From: CAIRTM01 sp963723235
GTDB lineage: Bacteria; Desulfobacterota; WTBG01; CAIYCZ01; CAIRTM01
Reading direction: 5' to 3'
Length of the DNA stretch: 64,000 nt
NCBI GenBank assembly: GCA_963723235.1
Contig: CAVRPV010000019.1
Coordinates: 136,651 to 200,650, forward strand
The notes below the pieces were generated by a model. That model was not told the DNA's origin. It was given only the letters and a program-made list of their open reading frames with translations, and did not search any database. Shown here in pieces: positions 9,228-19,338 of this stretch (position 1 is its first letter; every line of letters starts with the position of its first letter). The translations under genes and the position numbers were made by a program.

Positions 9228-10091
9228 TTACTTCCCGAGGCTTTCAACCGTTTTGCCCGCATCGGGGGTGAACAGGGCTGCGCCGAACTTTTCAACGCCG
9301 AAGGTGCCGATCAGCTTCTGCGTGGCCGGGGCGACCATAAAATCGGCAAATGCCTTTGCGCCCGCCGCGTTCACTTTGGGCCATTTCTGAGGGCTGACTT
9401 CAATAACATGGTACATGTTCAGAAGGCTCTTATCGCCCTGGCACAGAACGGCAGGCCCAGATTTTTCTGCAGGGAAAGATAGGTTCCCCGGTCGGCAAGG
9501 GTATAGCCCTTTTTTCTCCGCGGCTACTGCCAGGGTCTGGCCCATGCCGAGGCCCGTCTGCTGATACCAGCTCTGGCCGTCCGGCTTTACCCCTGCGGCC
9601 TCCCAGATCTTCTTTTCTTTTGAATGCGTGCCTGAATTATCCCCCCTGGATATAAACAGGGCACTTTTTTCAGCAATCAGTTTAAAAGCCTCGGATGCGG
9701 TTTTTGCAGCCTTTACGCCCGCAGGGTCATCGGCCGGGCCGATGATGATGAAATCATTGTGCATCACAAGCTGGCGCCGCGATCCGTTGCCCTCGTCCAT
9801 GAATTTCTTCTCATCAGCAGGCGAGTGCACCAGCAGCACATCCGCCTCGCCCTTGGCGCCCATGGCAATGGCCTGGCCGGAGCCGACCGCTATGGTCTTC
9901 ACAAAATAGCCGCGTCTGTTTTTCAAACACCGGCAGCAGCGCATCCAGAAGCCCCGAGTCCTGCGTGCTCGTCGTGGTGGCAAGAATGATATTTTTCGTT
10001 TCAGCAGCCGGGCTGTAGGCAGGCGCTGCCAGCAGAAAACCTATGCCCAGAAGCAGGGCGGCAGTCATGGTGTACGCGTGCTTCTTCTCAT
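9228..10091 (-). CDS. tupA: Tungstate-binding protein TupA
   Basis: A signal peptide is followed by the TupA hallmark TTTSTQDSGLLD and by blocks GSGQAIAMGAKGEADVLLVH, MHNDFIIIGP, SRGDNSGTHSKEK and MGQTLAVAAEK. The start is placed at the ATG at 10091 behind GGAG; one base seems missing just after it. Further breaks lie near 9915, 9500 and 9440. It binds tungstate (and possibly molybdate) in the periplasm and delivers it to TupBC. The gene heads the minus-strand tup operon, and a candidate TaoR operator lies about 275 bp upstream. Confidence 0.87.
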
Positions 10092-10364
10092 GGTCATCTC
10101 CTTCTGTTCGGTTTGTCTGCACATGTTTCTTTACTGCCTCACGCGTAAAAACTCTTTTTTGATACGGAGCATATCATCTGACGGGGCGGCGGTCTGCCGC
10201 CGGCCTGCAATAGCCCCGTTTGCAATACAGCCATTGTATTACCCCTATCGGTTTGCGGCACTAAGGTCACCGTGTCAATAACAAGTTGTCCTGAAGTGAA
10301 AAACCCGCCATGAGCAACACCCGCTTCTCAGCGTGGAGCAACGATACATAAAAAAATATACGCG

Positions 10365-10413
10365 GTCAAGCCAATTGGTTACTATTGGTCATTTAAAGTA
10401 ATTTTTGGTTCTA
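10365..10413. promoter_or_regulatory. Candidate TaoR operator, copy 3
   Basis: GTCAAGCCAATT is followed by TACTATTGGT (10380-10389) and TAATTTTTGGT (10399-10409), spaced by 20 bp as in the other two copies. It is in the divergent region between tupA and phoU and probably serves tupA. Confidence 0.5.
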
Positions 10414-10621
10414 TTTATTCTACTCAAAAATAACAATTACCCGACATAGGCAGTACCGGCACAGGCTGCCGGGCAACAGGAAGCTTTTTAAGTCTTGATT
10501 TGCATACGATAAAAATGCTAAAAGTCTAATGCTAACTTACGTAAATACTTTAACAAGATTTAGCAGGCAGACAACTCCGCACATTGCATAACCGCACAGC
10601 CAACCCAGGGGGAACCGGCGC

Positions 10622-11308
10622 ATGGATGGTCATATTTACAAGTCATTCGACAAAGAGCTTCATGATTTAAAAGAACGGCTTCTTGTGGTGGGCGGCTGCG
10701 TGGAACGCTCAATCCGGGACGCAGTCCGGGCGCTTGAGGAGCGCAATTCCGAAGTCGCCCAGCGCATCATTGACGACGATGATACGGTTGACACCCAGGA
10801 GCTTGAAATCGACGAGTTCTGCCTGCGCCTGCTTGCCCTGCGGCAGCCTGCGGCCCGCGACCTGCGCATCATCACGACAGCGATGAAGGTCAACTATGAC
10901 CTTGAGCGCATCGGCGACATGGCCGTGAACATCGCCGAGCGGGTGCTGGAGCTCAACAAGGAACCCCAGCTCAAGCCCTACATAACCCTGCCGCAGATGG
11001 CCCTGTCCGTTCAGCAGATGCTGCGGGACAGCCTCAATGCCTTCATAAACGAAGACCCTGTCGCTGCCCGTGCCGTGATAAACGAAGACGAAAAGGTCGA
11101 CCACGCCCTGAAACAGATTTACCATGAGCTGGTAAACTACATGGCAAGTGACTACGGTTACGTGCCGCGGGCCACGCGGCTTCTGTTCATTTCCAAATAC
11201 CTTGAGCGCATCGCCGACCATGCCGTCAACGTCGCCGAACTGGTGGTGTTCATGGTTGAGGGAAAAATCCTGCGGCACCACAAGCACCATGAGGCAGAAA
11301 AAGAATGA
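10622..11308 (+). CDS. phoU: Phosphate signalling protein PhoU
   Basis: A 228-residue all-helical protein made of two PhoU repeats, each ending in the metal-binding pattern (NYDLERIGDMAVNIAE and SKYLERIADHAVNVAE). Length and motifs are standard. It dampens Pst transport and the PhoR kinase when phosphate is plentiful. It leads the pst operon here, and its stop overlaps the pstS start (ATGATG). No PhoB or PhoR gene is in the window. I saw no clear Pho box in the 500 bp upstream. Confidence 0.93.
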   Translation: MDGHIYKSFDKELHDLKERLLVVGGCVERSIRDAVRALEERNSEVAQRIIDDDDTVDTQELEIDEFCLRLLALRQPAARDLRIITTAMKVNYDLERIGDMAVNIAERVLELNKEPQLKPYITLPQMALSVQQMLRDSLNAFINEDPVAARAVINEDEKVDHALKQIYHELVNYMASDYGYVPRATRLLFISKYLERIADHAVNVAELVVFMVEGKILRHHKHHEAEKE

Positions 11309-12124
11309 TGCGCAAACTGGCACCAGTGCTGCTTGCCGGGCTGTGCCTGCTGACCGCAGGCTGTGGCGACGCTGCAGAAAAAGGACGCCTACGGCAAGCA
11401 TGTCGTCAATGTAGCGGGATCAACCTCGGTCATGCCGTTCACAGAAAAGCTGGCCGAGCATTTCATGGTGGAGCGGCCCACCTTCATTGTCAACGTTCAG
11501 TCCGGCGGGTCAACAGCCGGCATTCAGGCCTGCATGAATAACACGGTGGAAATCGGCATGAGCTCCCGCGAGCTCAAGGCCGATGAAAAAAAGCTCAGCG
11601 AAATTACAATCTGCCTGGACGGCATCGCCCTGATTGTGCATCCCGGCAATGCCGTGACCAGCCTGACGCTTTCCCAGGTACGGGACATTTTCAGCGGTGC
11701 TGTAAAAAACTGGAAGGACCTGGGCGGGGTCGACCGCAGGATTGATGCCGTCACCCGCGAGGAAGGCTCGGGCACGCGCGGGGCCTTTGAAGAGCTGGTG
11801 ATGAATAAGCAGGAGATCGACGACGGCATCATGGTTCAGGATTCAAACGGCTCGGTAAAGGAAGTTGTGGCCACCGACCCCTATGCCATCGGCTATGTGT
11901 CGCTGGGGATGGTTGATGAGCGCGTGGCGGCTGTTACCATAGACGGCGTAGAGCCGACGGTCAAGGCCATTAAGAAAAAGCGGTATAAAATCGTGCGGCC
12001 TTTTCTCTATCTCACCAATGGAAAGCCCACTGAGGATACGCAGGCATTTATTGACTACGTGCTGTCAAAAGACGGCCAGGTGCTTCTAAAAAAAGAAGGG
12101 TTGATAACGGCTCATGAGTTCTAG
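11305..12124 (+). CDS. pstS: Phosphate-binding lipoprotein PstS
   Basis: The N-terminus has a lipobox (LLTAGC), then a one-base break near 11370, then the phosphate-binding fold: VNVAGSTSVMPFTEKLAEHF, QSGGSTAGIQACMNNTVEIG and the EEGSGTRGAFEEL loop. The size suits a lipid-anchored periplasmic receptor. It overlaps phoU upstream and pstC downstream, so translation is probably coupled. It captures phosphate and hands it to PstCA. Confidence 0.9.
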
Positions 12125-12980
12125 CAGGGCGGTTTTTAAAGAACGAATTATAAAGCAGGTGCTGACGGTGTTTGCATTTTCGTCGCTGCTGTTCCTGGCT
12201 TTGATTTTTGCCTTCATCCTGGTTGAGGGCCTGCCGCTGTTTTACAAGGTCGGGGTGAAAAACATCATCTTTGGGATGAAGTGGGCACCCACCAAGGGCT
12301 TTTTCGGCATATTCCCCATGATCGTCTCCTCGTTTCTGGTAACCTTCGGGGCGCTGGTCATCGGAGGGCCGATGGGCCTGGGCTGCGCGGTTTATCTGGC
12401 CGAATATGCCGGCAAGCGCCAAAAGCTGTTTCTCAAACCCGCGCTGGAGCTGCTGGCGGGCATTCCGTCGGTTGTGTACGGCTTCCTCGGGGTGCTCTAT
12501 ATCGTTCCGTTTATCCGGTATTTCTTCGGCGGCTCGGGCTTTTCGCTGCTTGCGACCTCCCTCGTGCTGGGCATCATGATACTGCCTACGGTCATCAGCA
12601 TATCCTACGACGCCCTCATGAGCGTGCCCCGCAGCTACCGCGAGGGCGCCCTTGCCATGGGCTCCACGAAGTGGCAGTCGACCTGGCGCGTTGTCATACC
12701 GGCAGGCAAATCCGGCATCCTGGCAAGCTGCATTCTGGGCATGGGCCGGGCCATTGGCGAGACCATGGCGGTTATCATGGTTGCAGGCAATGCCCTGAAA
12801 ATACCCGGCAGCGCACTGGACCCCCTGCGCACCCTCACCAGCAACATCGCCCTCGAGCTTTCCTACGCCAGCGGCGATCACCGCATGGGGCTTTTTTCCA
12901 CGGGCGTGGTGCTGCTGTCGATCATCATGGTGTTGAACTATTTCGCCAATGTCGTCATCAGGAGGACGGTCATTAAATGA
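12114..12980 (+). CDS. pstC: Phosphate ABC permease PstC
   Basis: A 288-residue permease with six predicted membrane segments and the coupling-loop region AMGSTKWQSTWRVVIPAGKS. The family blocks LLAGIPSVVYGFLG and GRAIGETMAVIMVAGN are intact. The frame is uninterrupted. It pairs with PstA to form the inner-membrane channel. Confidence 0.93.
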   Translation: MSSSRAVFKERIIKQVLTVFAFSSLLFLALIFAFILVEGLPLFYKVGVKNIIFGMKWAPTKGFFGIFPMIVSSFLVTFGALVIGGPMGLGCAVYLAEYAGKRQKLFLKPALELLAGIPSVVYGFLGVLYIVPFIRYFFGGSGFSLLATSLVLGIMILPTVISISYDALMSVPRSYREGALAMGSTKWQSTWRVVIPAGKSGILASCILGMGRAIGETMAVIMVAGNALKIPGSALDPLRTLTSNIALELSYASGDHRMGLFSTGVVLLSIIMVLNYFANVVIRRTVIK

Positions 12981-13813
12981 GGATCAACCCGCGCTTTACC
13001 GACGCTCTGGTCAGGAATTTCCTCAAACTGCAGGCCTACTTCACGGTAGGCATTCTGGTGATCATCGTCTTTCTCATATTCATTAAGGGCATCTCCAACT
13101 GCAACTTGAGTTTCATGCTCACCTACCCGGAGGACATGGGCCGTCACGGCGGTATTCTGCCGGCCATCATGGGAACAATTTTCCTGGCGGTGCTGTCCAT
13201 TGTTTTTGCTACGCCCCTGGGCCTCGGCACGGCGATCTTTCTCACTGAATACACACGAGAGTCGCGCTTCACCACCATCATACGCTTCGGCGTTGAGTCC
13301 CTTGCCGGGATTCCCTCGATCATTTACGGGTTGTTCGGCTTCATTTTCTTCGTCATCAAGCTCGGCATGGGCTGGTCGCTGCTCTCCGGTGCGCTCACCA
13401 TAACCATCATGATACTGCCGACCATCATCCGCACCAGCGAAGAGGCCATCAAGGCCGTGCCGAGAAACCTGCGCATTGTCAGCCACTCACTCGGGGCCAC
13501 CAAATGGGAGACCACGGTGAAGGTGGTGCTGCCCGCTGCCGCGCCCGGCATACTCACGGGCATCATGCTCAGCATCGGCCGGGCCGTCGGGGAAACAGCG
13601 GCGGTCATCTTCACCATGGGCAGCTCGCTCAGGCTTCCCGCGTCGCTCATGGATTCGGGCCGCACCATGGCCGTGCACTTCTATATACTTGCCCGCGAGG
13701 GCATTTCAATGGAAAAGGCCTATGCCACCGCGCTGGTACTGGTGATGAGCATTCTGGCAATCAACATTATTGCGTATTACATTATGAACCGCGTCACCGC
13801 CAAATATTCCTGA
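12977..13813 (+). CDS. pstA: Phosphate ABC permease PstA
   Basis: A 278-residue permease with six membrane segments and family blocks ESLAGIPSIIYGLFGF, LGATKWETTVKVVLPAAAPG and GRAVGETAAVIFTMGS. Its ATG overlaps the pstC stop, and its own stop overlaps the start of the first pstB (TGATG). The frame is uninterrupted. Confidence 0.93.
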   Translation: MRINPRFTDALVRNFLKLQAYFTVGILVIIVFLIFIKGISNCNLSFMLTYPEDMGRHGGILPAIMGTIFLAVLSIVFATPLGLGTAIFLTEYTRESRFTTIIRFGVESLAGIPSIIYGLFGFIFFVIKLGMGWSLLSGALTITIMILPTIIRTSEEAIKAVPRNLRIVSHSLGATKWETTVKVVLPAAAPGILTGIMLSIGRAVGETAAVIFTMGSSLRLPASLMDSGRTMAVHFYILAREGISMEKAYATALVLVMSILAINIIAYYIMNRVTAKYS

Positions 13814-14577
13814 TGCCTGCTATGAACGTCAAGATACGCTCAGAAAAAATCAGCGTCCGCTTTGGAACTTCCGAGGTTCTCAAGGGTGTTGATCTGGATA
13901 TCTACACCAACAAGATTACCGGCTTCATGGGGCCTGCCGGCAGCGGAAAGTCGACCCTGATATCGCTTATAAACCGCATGATCGATTTTGAAGACAACGT
14001 GGCGATTCACGGCAGCCTGTCAATTGACGGCGCAGATATACTTGAAAAATCAGTAGACGTTGTGGGCCTGCGGCGGCGTGTCGGCACCGTGTTTGCCGTT
14101 CCGCTGCCCCTTCCGCGCTCAATTTTTGAAAACATAGCCTACGGGCCGCGGCTGAAAGGCATCAATAGAAAAACAGACCTCGAGGACATAGTCGAAGAAA
14201 GCCTGAAAAAGGCCGTACTCTGGGAAGAGGTGCGCGACCGGCTGCACGTTTCAGCACTGAAACTCTCCGGGGGCCAGCAGCAGCGCCTCTGCCTTGCGCG
14301 CACCCTGGCACTGAAGCCTGAAATCATTCTGCTTGACGAGCCCTGTTCAGGCCTTGACCCTATCTCCACGGCAAACATCGAAGAGGCCCTCAACGAACTC
14401 AAAAAAGAGTACACCATCATCCTGGTTTCAAACAACACCAAGCAGATCGCCCGTGCAAGTGATTTTGCGGCTTTTTTCTATATGGGCACACTCATTGAAT
14501 TCGACCACACCGAGAAAATTTTCACCAATCCCGCGGTCAGGCAGACTGAGGACTACATACAGGGGAAATTCGGATAA
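13813..14577 (+). CDS. pstB: PstB-like ATPase 1, lacking Q-loop Gln and H-loop His
   Basis: The frame is intact over 254 codons. Walker A (GPAGSGKST), signature (LSGGQQQR) and Walker B (IILLDEPCSGLD) are canonical. However, the Q-loop reads VFAVPLPLP where PstB normally has VFQ-P-PFP, and the H-loop reads VSNNTKQ where VTHNMQQ is expected. No indel can explain either change. It directly overlaps the second pstB. By motif logic it supplies a good signature helix but a poor nucleotide site of its own. It probably forms a heterodimer with the next gene's product. Confidence 0.88.
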   Translation: MPAMNVKIRSEKISVRFGTSEVLKGVDLDIYTNKITGFMGPAGSGKSTLISLINRMIDFEDNVAIHGSLSIDGADILEKSVDVVGLRRRVGTVFAVPLPLPRSIFENIAYGPRLKGINRKTDLEDIVEESLKKAVLWEEVRDRLHVSALKLSGGQQQRLCLARTLALKPEIILLDEPCSGLDPISTANIEEALNELKKEYTIILVSNNTKQIARASDFAAFFYMGTLIEFDHTEKIFTNPAVRQTEDYIQGKFG

Positions 14578-15327
14578 TGCAGGACTGCGCCCTCAAAACT
14601 GAAAAGCTGAACCTCTTCTACGGGACGTTTCACAGTCTCAAGGATGTCGATTTTTGCGTATACCGCAACTCGATAACCGCCCTGATCGGACCCTCGGGCT
14701 GCGGCAAGTCAACGCTGCTTGCGCTGTTTCAACCGTATGAACGACATTATCGACGACGTGACCGTAAATGGCAACATTCTGGTCAACGGCCAGCCCCTTG
14801 AACAAATCGACCTGATCGAGCTGCGCAAAAAAATCGGTATGGTATTTCAGCGGCCAAACCCCTTCCCCTCTTCAGTGCGCGAAAATCTCGTCTACGGCCT
14901 CAAGGTACACGGCTACAGACGAAAAGACTACGATGACATTATGGAGAGGTGCCTGCAGGCCGTCGGCCTGTGGGATGATATCAAGGACAAACTCAACACC
15001 CCGGCCCTGAGCCTCTCAGAGGAAATGAAGCAGCGCCTGTGCGTAGCACGGGTACTGACGGTTGAGCCCGAGATCATCCTGCTGGATGAGCCCTGCTCAG
15101 CACTTGACCCCATCGCCACCATGAAAATTGAAGAGCTCATGATTGAGCTCAAACGCCATTACACGATCCTCATCGTTACGCACAACATGCAGCAGGCGGC
15201 CCGCGTGTCCGACTACACCGGATTCATGCTGCTGGGCGATCTCATCGAGTTCGATATAACATCAAAAATATTCACCGCTCCGGAAGATGAGCGCACCGAT
15301 GGCTATATCACCGGCAGATTTGGTTGA
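14577..15327 (+). CDS. pstB: PstB-like ATPase 2, with degenerate signature motif
   Basis: Walker A (GPSGCGKST), Q-loop (VFQRPNPFP), Walker B (IILLDEPCSALD) and H-loop (VTHNMQQ) are canonical, but the signature is LSLSEEMKQR in place of LSGGQQQR. A single-base break near 14730 lies outside these motifs. The defects complement those of the preceding gene: the two would make one complete ATP site (this protein's Walker, Q and H motifs with the partner's LSGGQ) and one degenerate site. It closes the phoU-pst operon. Confidence 0.87.
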
Positions 15328-15377
15328 TCCCCTGCCCTTCGCTCAACACCGCCCCTGCCGCACAGGAGTTCGCACGA

Positions 15378-16316
15378 GTGAAAACAACAATCCCTGTTGT
15401 AATAGCGTCCCTCCTCCTGTTTGCAAACGCTCACGCCTGGGCCGCACCTGAAGACGACGGTCCGTATTCGTGCACCCGATACACGGAAAGCATCCCGGCC
15501 AGGGACGGAGGAACAATTGAAGCCTGCGTGTACAAAACAGGCGCACCGGGTGAGCGCCCGCTCATCATTTTCCGGCACGGATTTTCCCGCAGAAAAGAAT
15601 CACTTGCGGCCTGCGGCGAGCACTGGGCCTCACGCGGGTTCAACGTGATTTTAAATGATGCCCGCACCGGCCTGTGGCCGGATTATCTTGGCAAGGATTC
15701 AGACGACATGATCGACTGCGTCGACTGGGCGGTACAAAAAAGCAAAGAATCGGGCCATTATCTTTACGGAGCTGTGCAAAAAAATGCGGTCGTCATCGGC
15801 GGCTATTCCGCAGGGGGCTATACGGCGTTAATCGCAGCGCATAAGAACCACGCGCAGGGTGAGGGTGATTTCTCCTGTGCGACCATGGTGCTCTATGACC
15901 CTTACCCGACCGATGACAACCATGCGGCAGCGCTTGCCCGCGACCTGCACGTTCCTTCGATAATGCTGCACGGAGATGACGGCATCTGCAATGGCCGAGG
16001 CAAGGGCAAGGTTATGTACAGGAACACCGCCGGACCGACGTACGCCATCCATATCAAGGATGCCAGCCACTGCGATTTCGAGCCGCAGTCATCACTGGGC
16101 TGCGCAGTCATGTGCATGGGCAGATGGAACAGCGTGCGCAATGCTGCCGTAAAACGCTACGCAACAGCGATGATTGAGGCCTATGCGGATGGCGATCCTG
16201 CGGCATACCCATACATCAACGGACCAATCGCGCAGTCCGACTCCACGATAACCGTCTATCCTGAAAGCCGCGGCCTTGACCTGCCGCCGCAGGCAGCATC
16301 TCCTTCAACGCAATGA
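15378..16316 (+). CDS. Exported alpha/beta hydrolase
   Basis: The GTG at 15378 behind AGGAG gives a typical signal peptide (VIASLLLFANAHAWA). The mature part has the nucleophile elbow GGYSAGG, an acid region near MLHGDDG and a His in DASHCDF, making a serine-hydrolase triad. The fold resembles dienelactone hydrolase and related polyester or acyl hydrolases. Cysteines along the mature chain suggest disulphides, fitting a periplasmic location. It follows the pst genes closely on the same strand; whether it belongs to the phosphate regulon or is a phosphatase-like esterase is unknown. Confidence 0.78.
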   Translation: MKTTIPVVIASLLLFANAHAWAAPEDDGPYSCTRYTESIPARDGGTIEACVYKTGAPGERPLIIFRHGFSRRKESLAACGEHWASRGFNVILNDARTGLWPDYLGKDSDDMIDCVDWAVQKSKESGHYLYGAVQKNAVVIGGYSAGGYTALIAAHKNHAQGEGDFSCATMVLYDPYPTDDNHAAALARDLHVPSIMLHGDDGICNGRGKGKVMYRNTAGPTYAIHIKDASHCDFEPQSSLGCAVMCMGRWNSVRNAAVKRYATAMIEAYADGDPAAYPYINGPIAQSDSTITVYPESRGLDLPPQAASPSTQ

Positions 16317-16386
16317 AAAGTACCGACAACATTATCCATAAACAAACTGCAACTCATCAGCAGGTTTTTAAAAAAGTAACTTTTTG

Positions 16387-16529
16387 CAGGCTGTTCAAAA
16401 ATGCGCAGATGCAAGGCGCGCGAAGCCATGATGTGTAGGGGCACTGGCATGCCGTAGCTTTTGCTGTATCGCCGCAGTGATCCCGCTGTAGCGGGGCAAC
16501 GCAGCAGATGGGCATTTTTCAACAGCCGC
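16387..16529. repeat. Dispersed repeat family A, copy 1
   Basis: A MITE-like unit bounded by the imperfect inverted ends GCAGGCTGTTCAAAAAT and ATTTTTCAACAGCCGC, with GATGCAAGGCGCGCGAAG just inside the left end. Related copies are at 17272-17389, 38898-39023 and 57305-57431. The centre of this copy is the most diverged. Confidence 0.8.
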
Positions 16530-16545
16530 TAGAGGAAGAACACCT

Positions 16546-17118
16546 ATGCCCAAGGCCCTCTGGAAACCCGGAACCATGATCTATCCCGTGCCTGCTGTTC
16601 TGGTAAGCTGCGGAACACACGAGGACGGCCTTAACATTATCACCATTGCCTGGACCGGCACCGTCTGTTCGGAGCCGCCGCTGTGCTATATCTCCGTGCG
16701 CCCTGAGAGGTATTCACACGGCATTATCAGCAGGCACAAAGAATTCGTCATCAACCTCACCACGGAGCGCCTGGCGCGCGCCACGGACTGGTGCGGCGTA
16801 AAGTCGGGCCGCGATGTCGACAAATTCAAGGCAATGAAGCTTACGCCTGAAAAAGCATCCAAAGTGAACGCGCCCCTGATAGCAGAGTCGCCCCTGAATA
16901 TCGAGTGCCGCGTTATTGACGTCCGCTCCCTGGGATCACATGACATGTTTCTTGCCGAAGTCGTGGCTGTGCACGCTGATGAATCGCTGATCAATCCTGC
17001 TACGGGCACCTTCAAACTCTCAGAGGCCAAACCCCTATGTTTTCTGCACGGCCATTATTTCGGCCTGGGACGCATGATCGGCAAATTCGGTTTTGCGGTG
17101 CGTAAAAAAAAGCGCTGA
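16546..17118 (+). CDS. Flavin reductase-like / flavoredoxin FMN-binding protein
   Basis: A 190-residue single-domain split-barrel flavoprotein: N-terminal VPAVLVSCG, NIITIAWTGTVCSEPPLCYI (FMN contact region), then NLTTERLARATDWCGVKSGR and a late ECRVIDVRSLGSHDMFLAEV strand. These match the flavin reductase-like domain of anaerobe flavoredoxins. It probably moves electrons between NAD(P)H or ferredoxin-type donors and an acceptor in the cytoplasm. It stands alone between two family A repeats, with AGAGGAAGAA before the start. Confidence 0.85.
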   Translation: MPKALWKPGTMIYPVPAVLVSCGTHEDGLNIITIAWTGTVCSEPPLCYISVRPERYSHGIISRHKEFVINLTTERLARATDWCGVKSGRDVDKFKAMKLTPEKASKVNAPLIAESPLNIECRVIDVRSLGSHDMFLAEVVAVHADESLINPATGTFKLSEAKPLCFLHGHYFGLGRMIGKFGFAVRKKKR

Positions 17119-17271
17119 GCGCGGCAGCGACGATCATGCCGCCCGTATTTTTTATTTTGTCTTTTGCCCGTACCGGCCGTATAATCCCGGCAGAATAAAA
17201 ACACTGTTTCTAACAAGCCTATCTTGTACAGGCTGTTCGGGTGTTAAGGGAAAGCCTTGGCTCAAGTATAA

Positions 17272-17389
17272 CAGGCTGTTCAAAAATGCGCAGATGCAAG
17301 GCGCGCGATATCATGAGGAATGAGGCGATACTTTTTCGTACGCCGATGTAGCGCACCACCGCAAATAGTGTGTTTTTCAACAGCCTGCG
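17272..17389. repeat. Dispersed repeat family A, copy 2
   Basis: Bounded by CAGGCTGTTCAAAAAT and TTTTTCAACAGCCTG, it carries GAGGAATGAGGCGATAC and a TACTTTTTCGTACGCC hairpin core. It ends 9 bp before the recO start, so it may carry part of the recO leader. An additional half-end (CAGGCTGTTCGG) lies at 17229. Confidence 0.85.
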
Positions 17390-17398
17390 AGCCATTCC

Positions 17399-18148
17399 AT
17401 GCCGCAGCACACAACCCAGGCGGTCATCTTACGCACCGTGGACTTTGCCGAATCCGACAGGATGGTGTCTTTTTACACCAGGGACTTCGGCCGCCTGAGC
17501 GGCGTTGCCAAAGGTGCCAAGCGCAGCCTGAAGCGCTTCGGCAGCTCGCTTGAACCGTTTACCCTGAACGAAATCACCTTCTTTATGCGCGAGAATCAGG
17601 CATCGGTGCGCCTGGAGCGCTGCCGCATTGTACGCGCTTTTCCTGAAATCGCGCTGAATGTTCGCCGCGTGGCCCTGGGAACCTATCTGCTGGAACTGAT
17701 GCTGGGGCTGACCCCGGAGCGCGAAGCCCATCCCGAGGTGTATCGTCTGCTGGTGTACTATATCGACCTTCTGACACAGCCCTCGTTCCGGGAATCAATG
17801 ATACACCTGTTTGAGCTGCGCCTGTTCGCCCTGCTGGGCTACGAGCCGCAGTTCATGCAATGCGTGGCCTGCAACACCCCGTTTGACATAGCTGCAGCCT
17901 ATCATTTTTCAATTCAGCGCGGCGGCATCGTGTGCCCGCGCTGCGAACCCCCGCTGCACAACATGCTGCCCCTTTCCAACGGAACCATACGCCTGTTTCA
18001 ACAGGCCCGCAGCCTGTCCCTGCTCAATCTGAGCCGCCTGGTTTTTTCGCGCGACTCCCGGGATGAAAGCCACAAGCTCTTCACGCGCTTCCTGGAATAT
18101 CACATGGGGCGCAGGCCCCGCTCGCTCGAAATCCTGGAGCAACTCTAA
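17399..18148 (+). CDS. recO: DNA repair protein RecO
   Basis: A 249-residue protein with an N-terminal OB fold (AVILRTVDFAESDRMVSFYT) and a C-terminal helical domain carrying a zinc-binding set (CVAC near residue 158 and CPRC near 180). The frame is intact. RecO loads RecA onto SSB-coated DNA in the RecFOR pathway. It opens a recO-glyQ-glyS-ppdK run that, as I recall, is conserved in Geobacter relatives. Confidence 0.93.
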   Translation: MPQHTTQAVILRTVDFAESDRMVSFYTRDFGRLSGVAKGAKRSLKRFGSSLEPFTLNEITFFMRENQASVRLERCRIVRAFPEIALNVRRVALGTYLLELMLGLTPEREAHPEVYRLLVYYIDLLTQPSFRESMIHLFELRLFALLGYEPQFMQCVACNTPFDIAAAYHFSIQRGGIVCPRCEPPLHNMLPLSNGTIRLFQQARSLSLLNLSRLVFSRDSRDESHKLFTRFLEYHMGRRPRSLEILEQL

Positions 18149-18232
18149 GCTCCCCCGTACATTTTTACAGATAACGTAAACCGGAATTGCCCGCCGGCAT
18201 CCCCGCGCTCGAGCTCCCGCCGCATTAAACAT

Positions 18233-18261
18233 TTGTCAAAACAGGCTTATTTGTGGTATAT
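18233..18261 (+). promoter_or_regulatory. Candidate sigma-70 promoter for glyQ
   Basis: TTGTCA, a 17-nt spacer and GTATAT lie about 90 bp upstream of the glyQ start. This is a match by eye only. Confidence 0.35.
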
Positions 18262-18350
18262 GAAGTTGTTTTTTCAGCCGTACCGGCTGCCTGAATCACA
18301 GTGTAACTACGGCCCGTACGCACGAACATAACCCCCAGGAGGAACACCAG

Positions 18351-19229
<879 letters not shown>

Positions 19230-19338
19230 CCGTGACAAGCGTGTCCAGGTCTAAGAACCTGATCGGCGCGCATGAAAAACCAGGACTCGAATTTATATGA
19301 AGCGTCTGAACATGACTAGAGTGAACAAGGATGTATCT

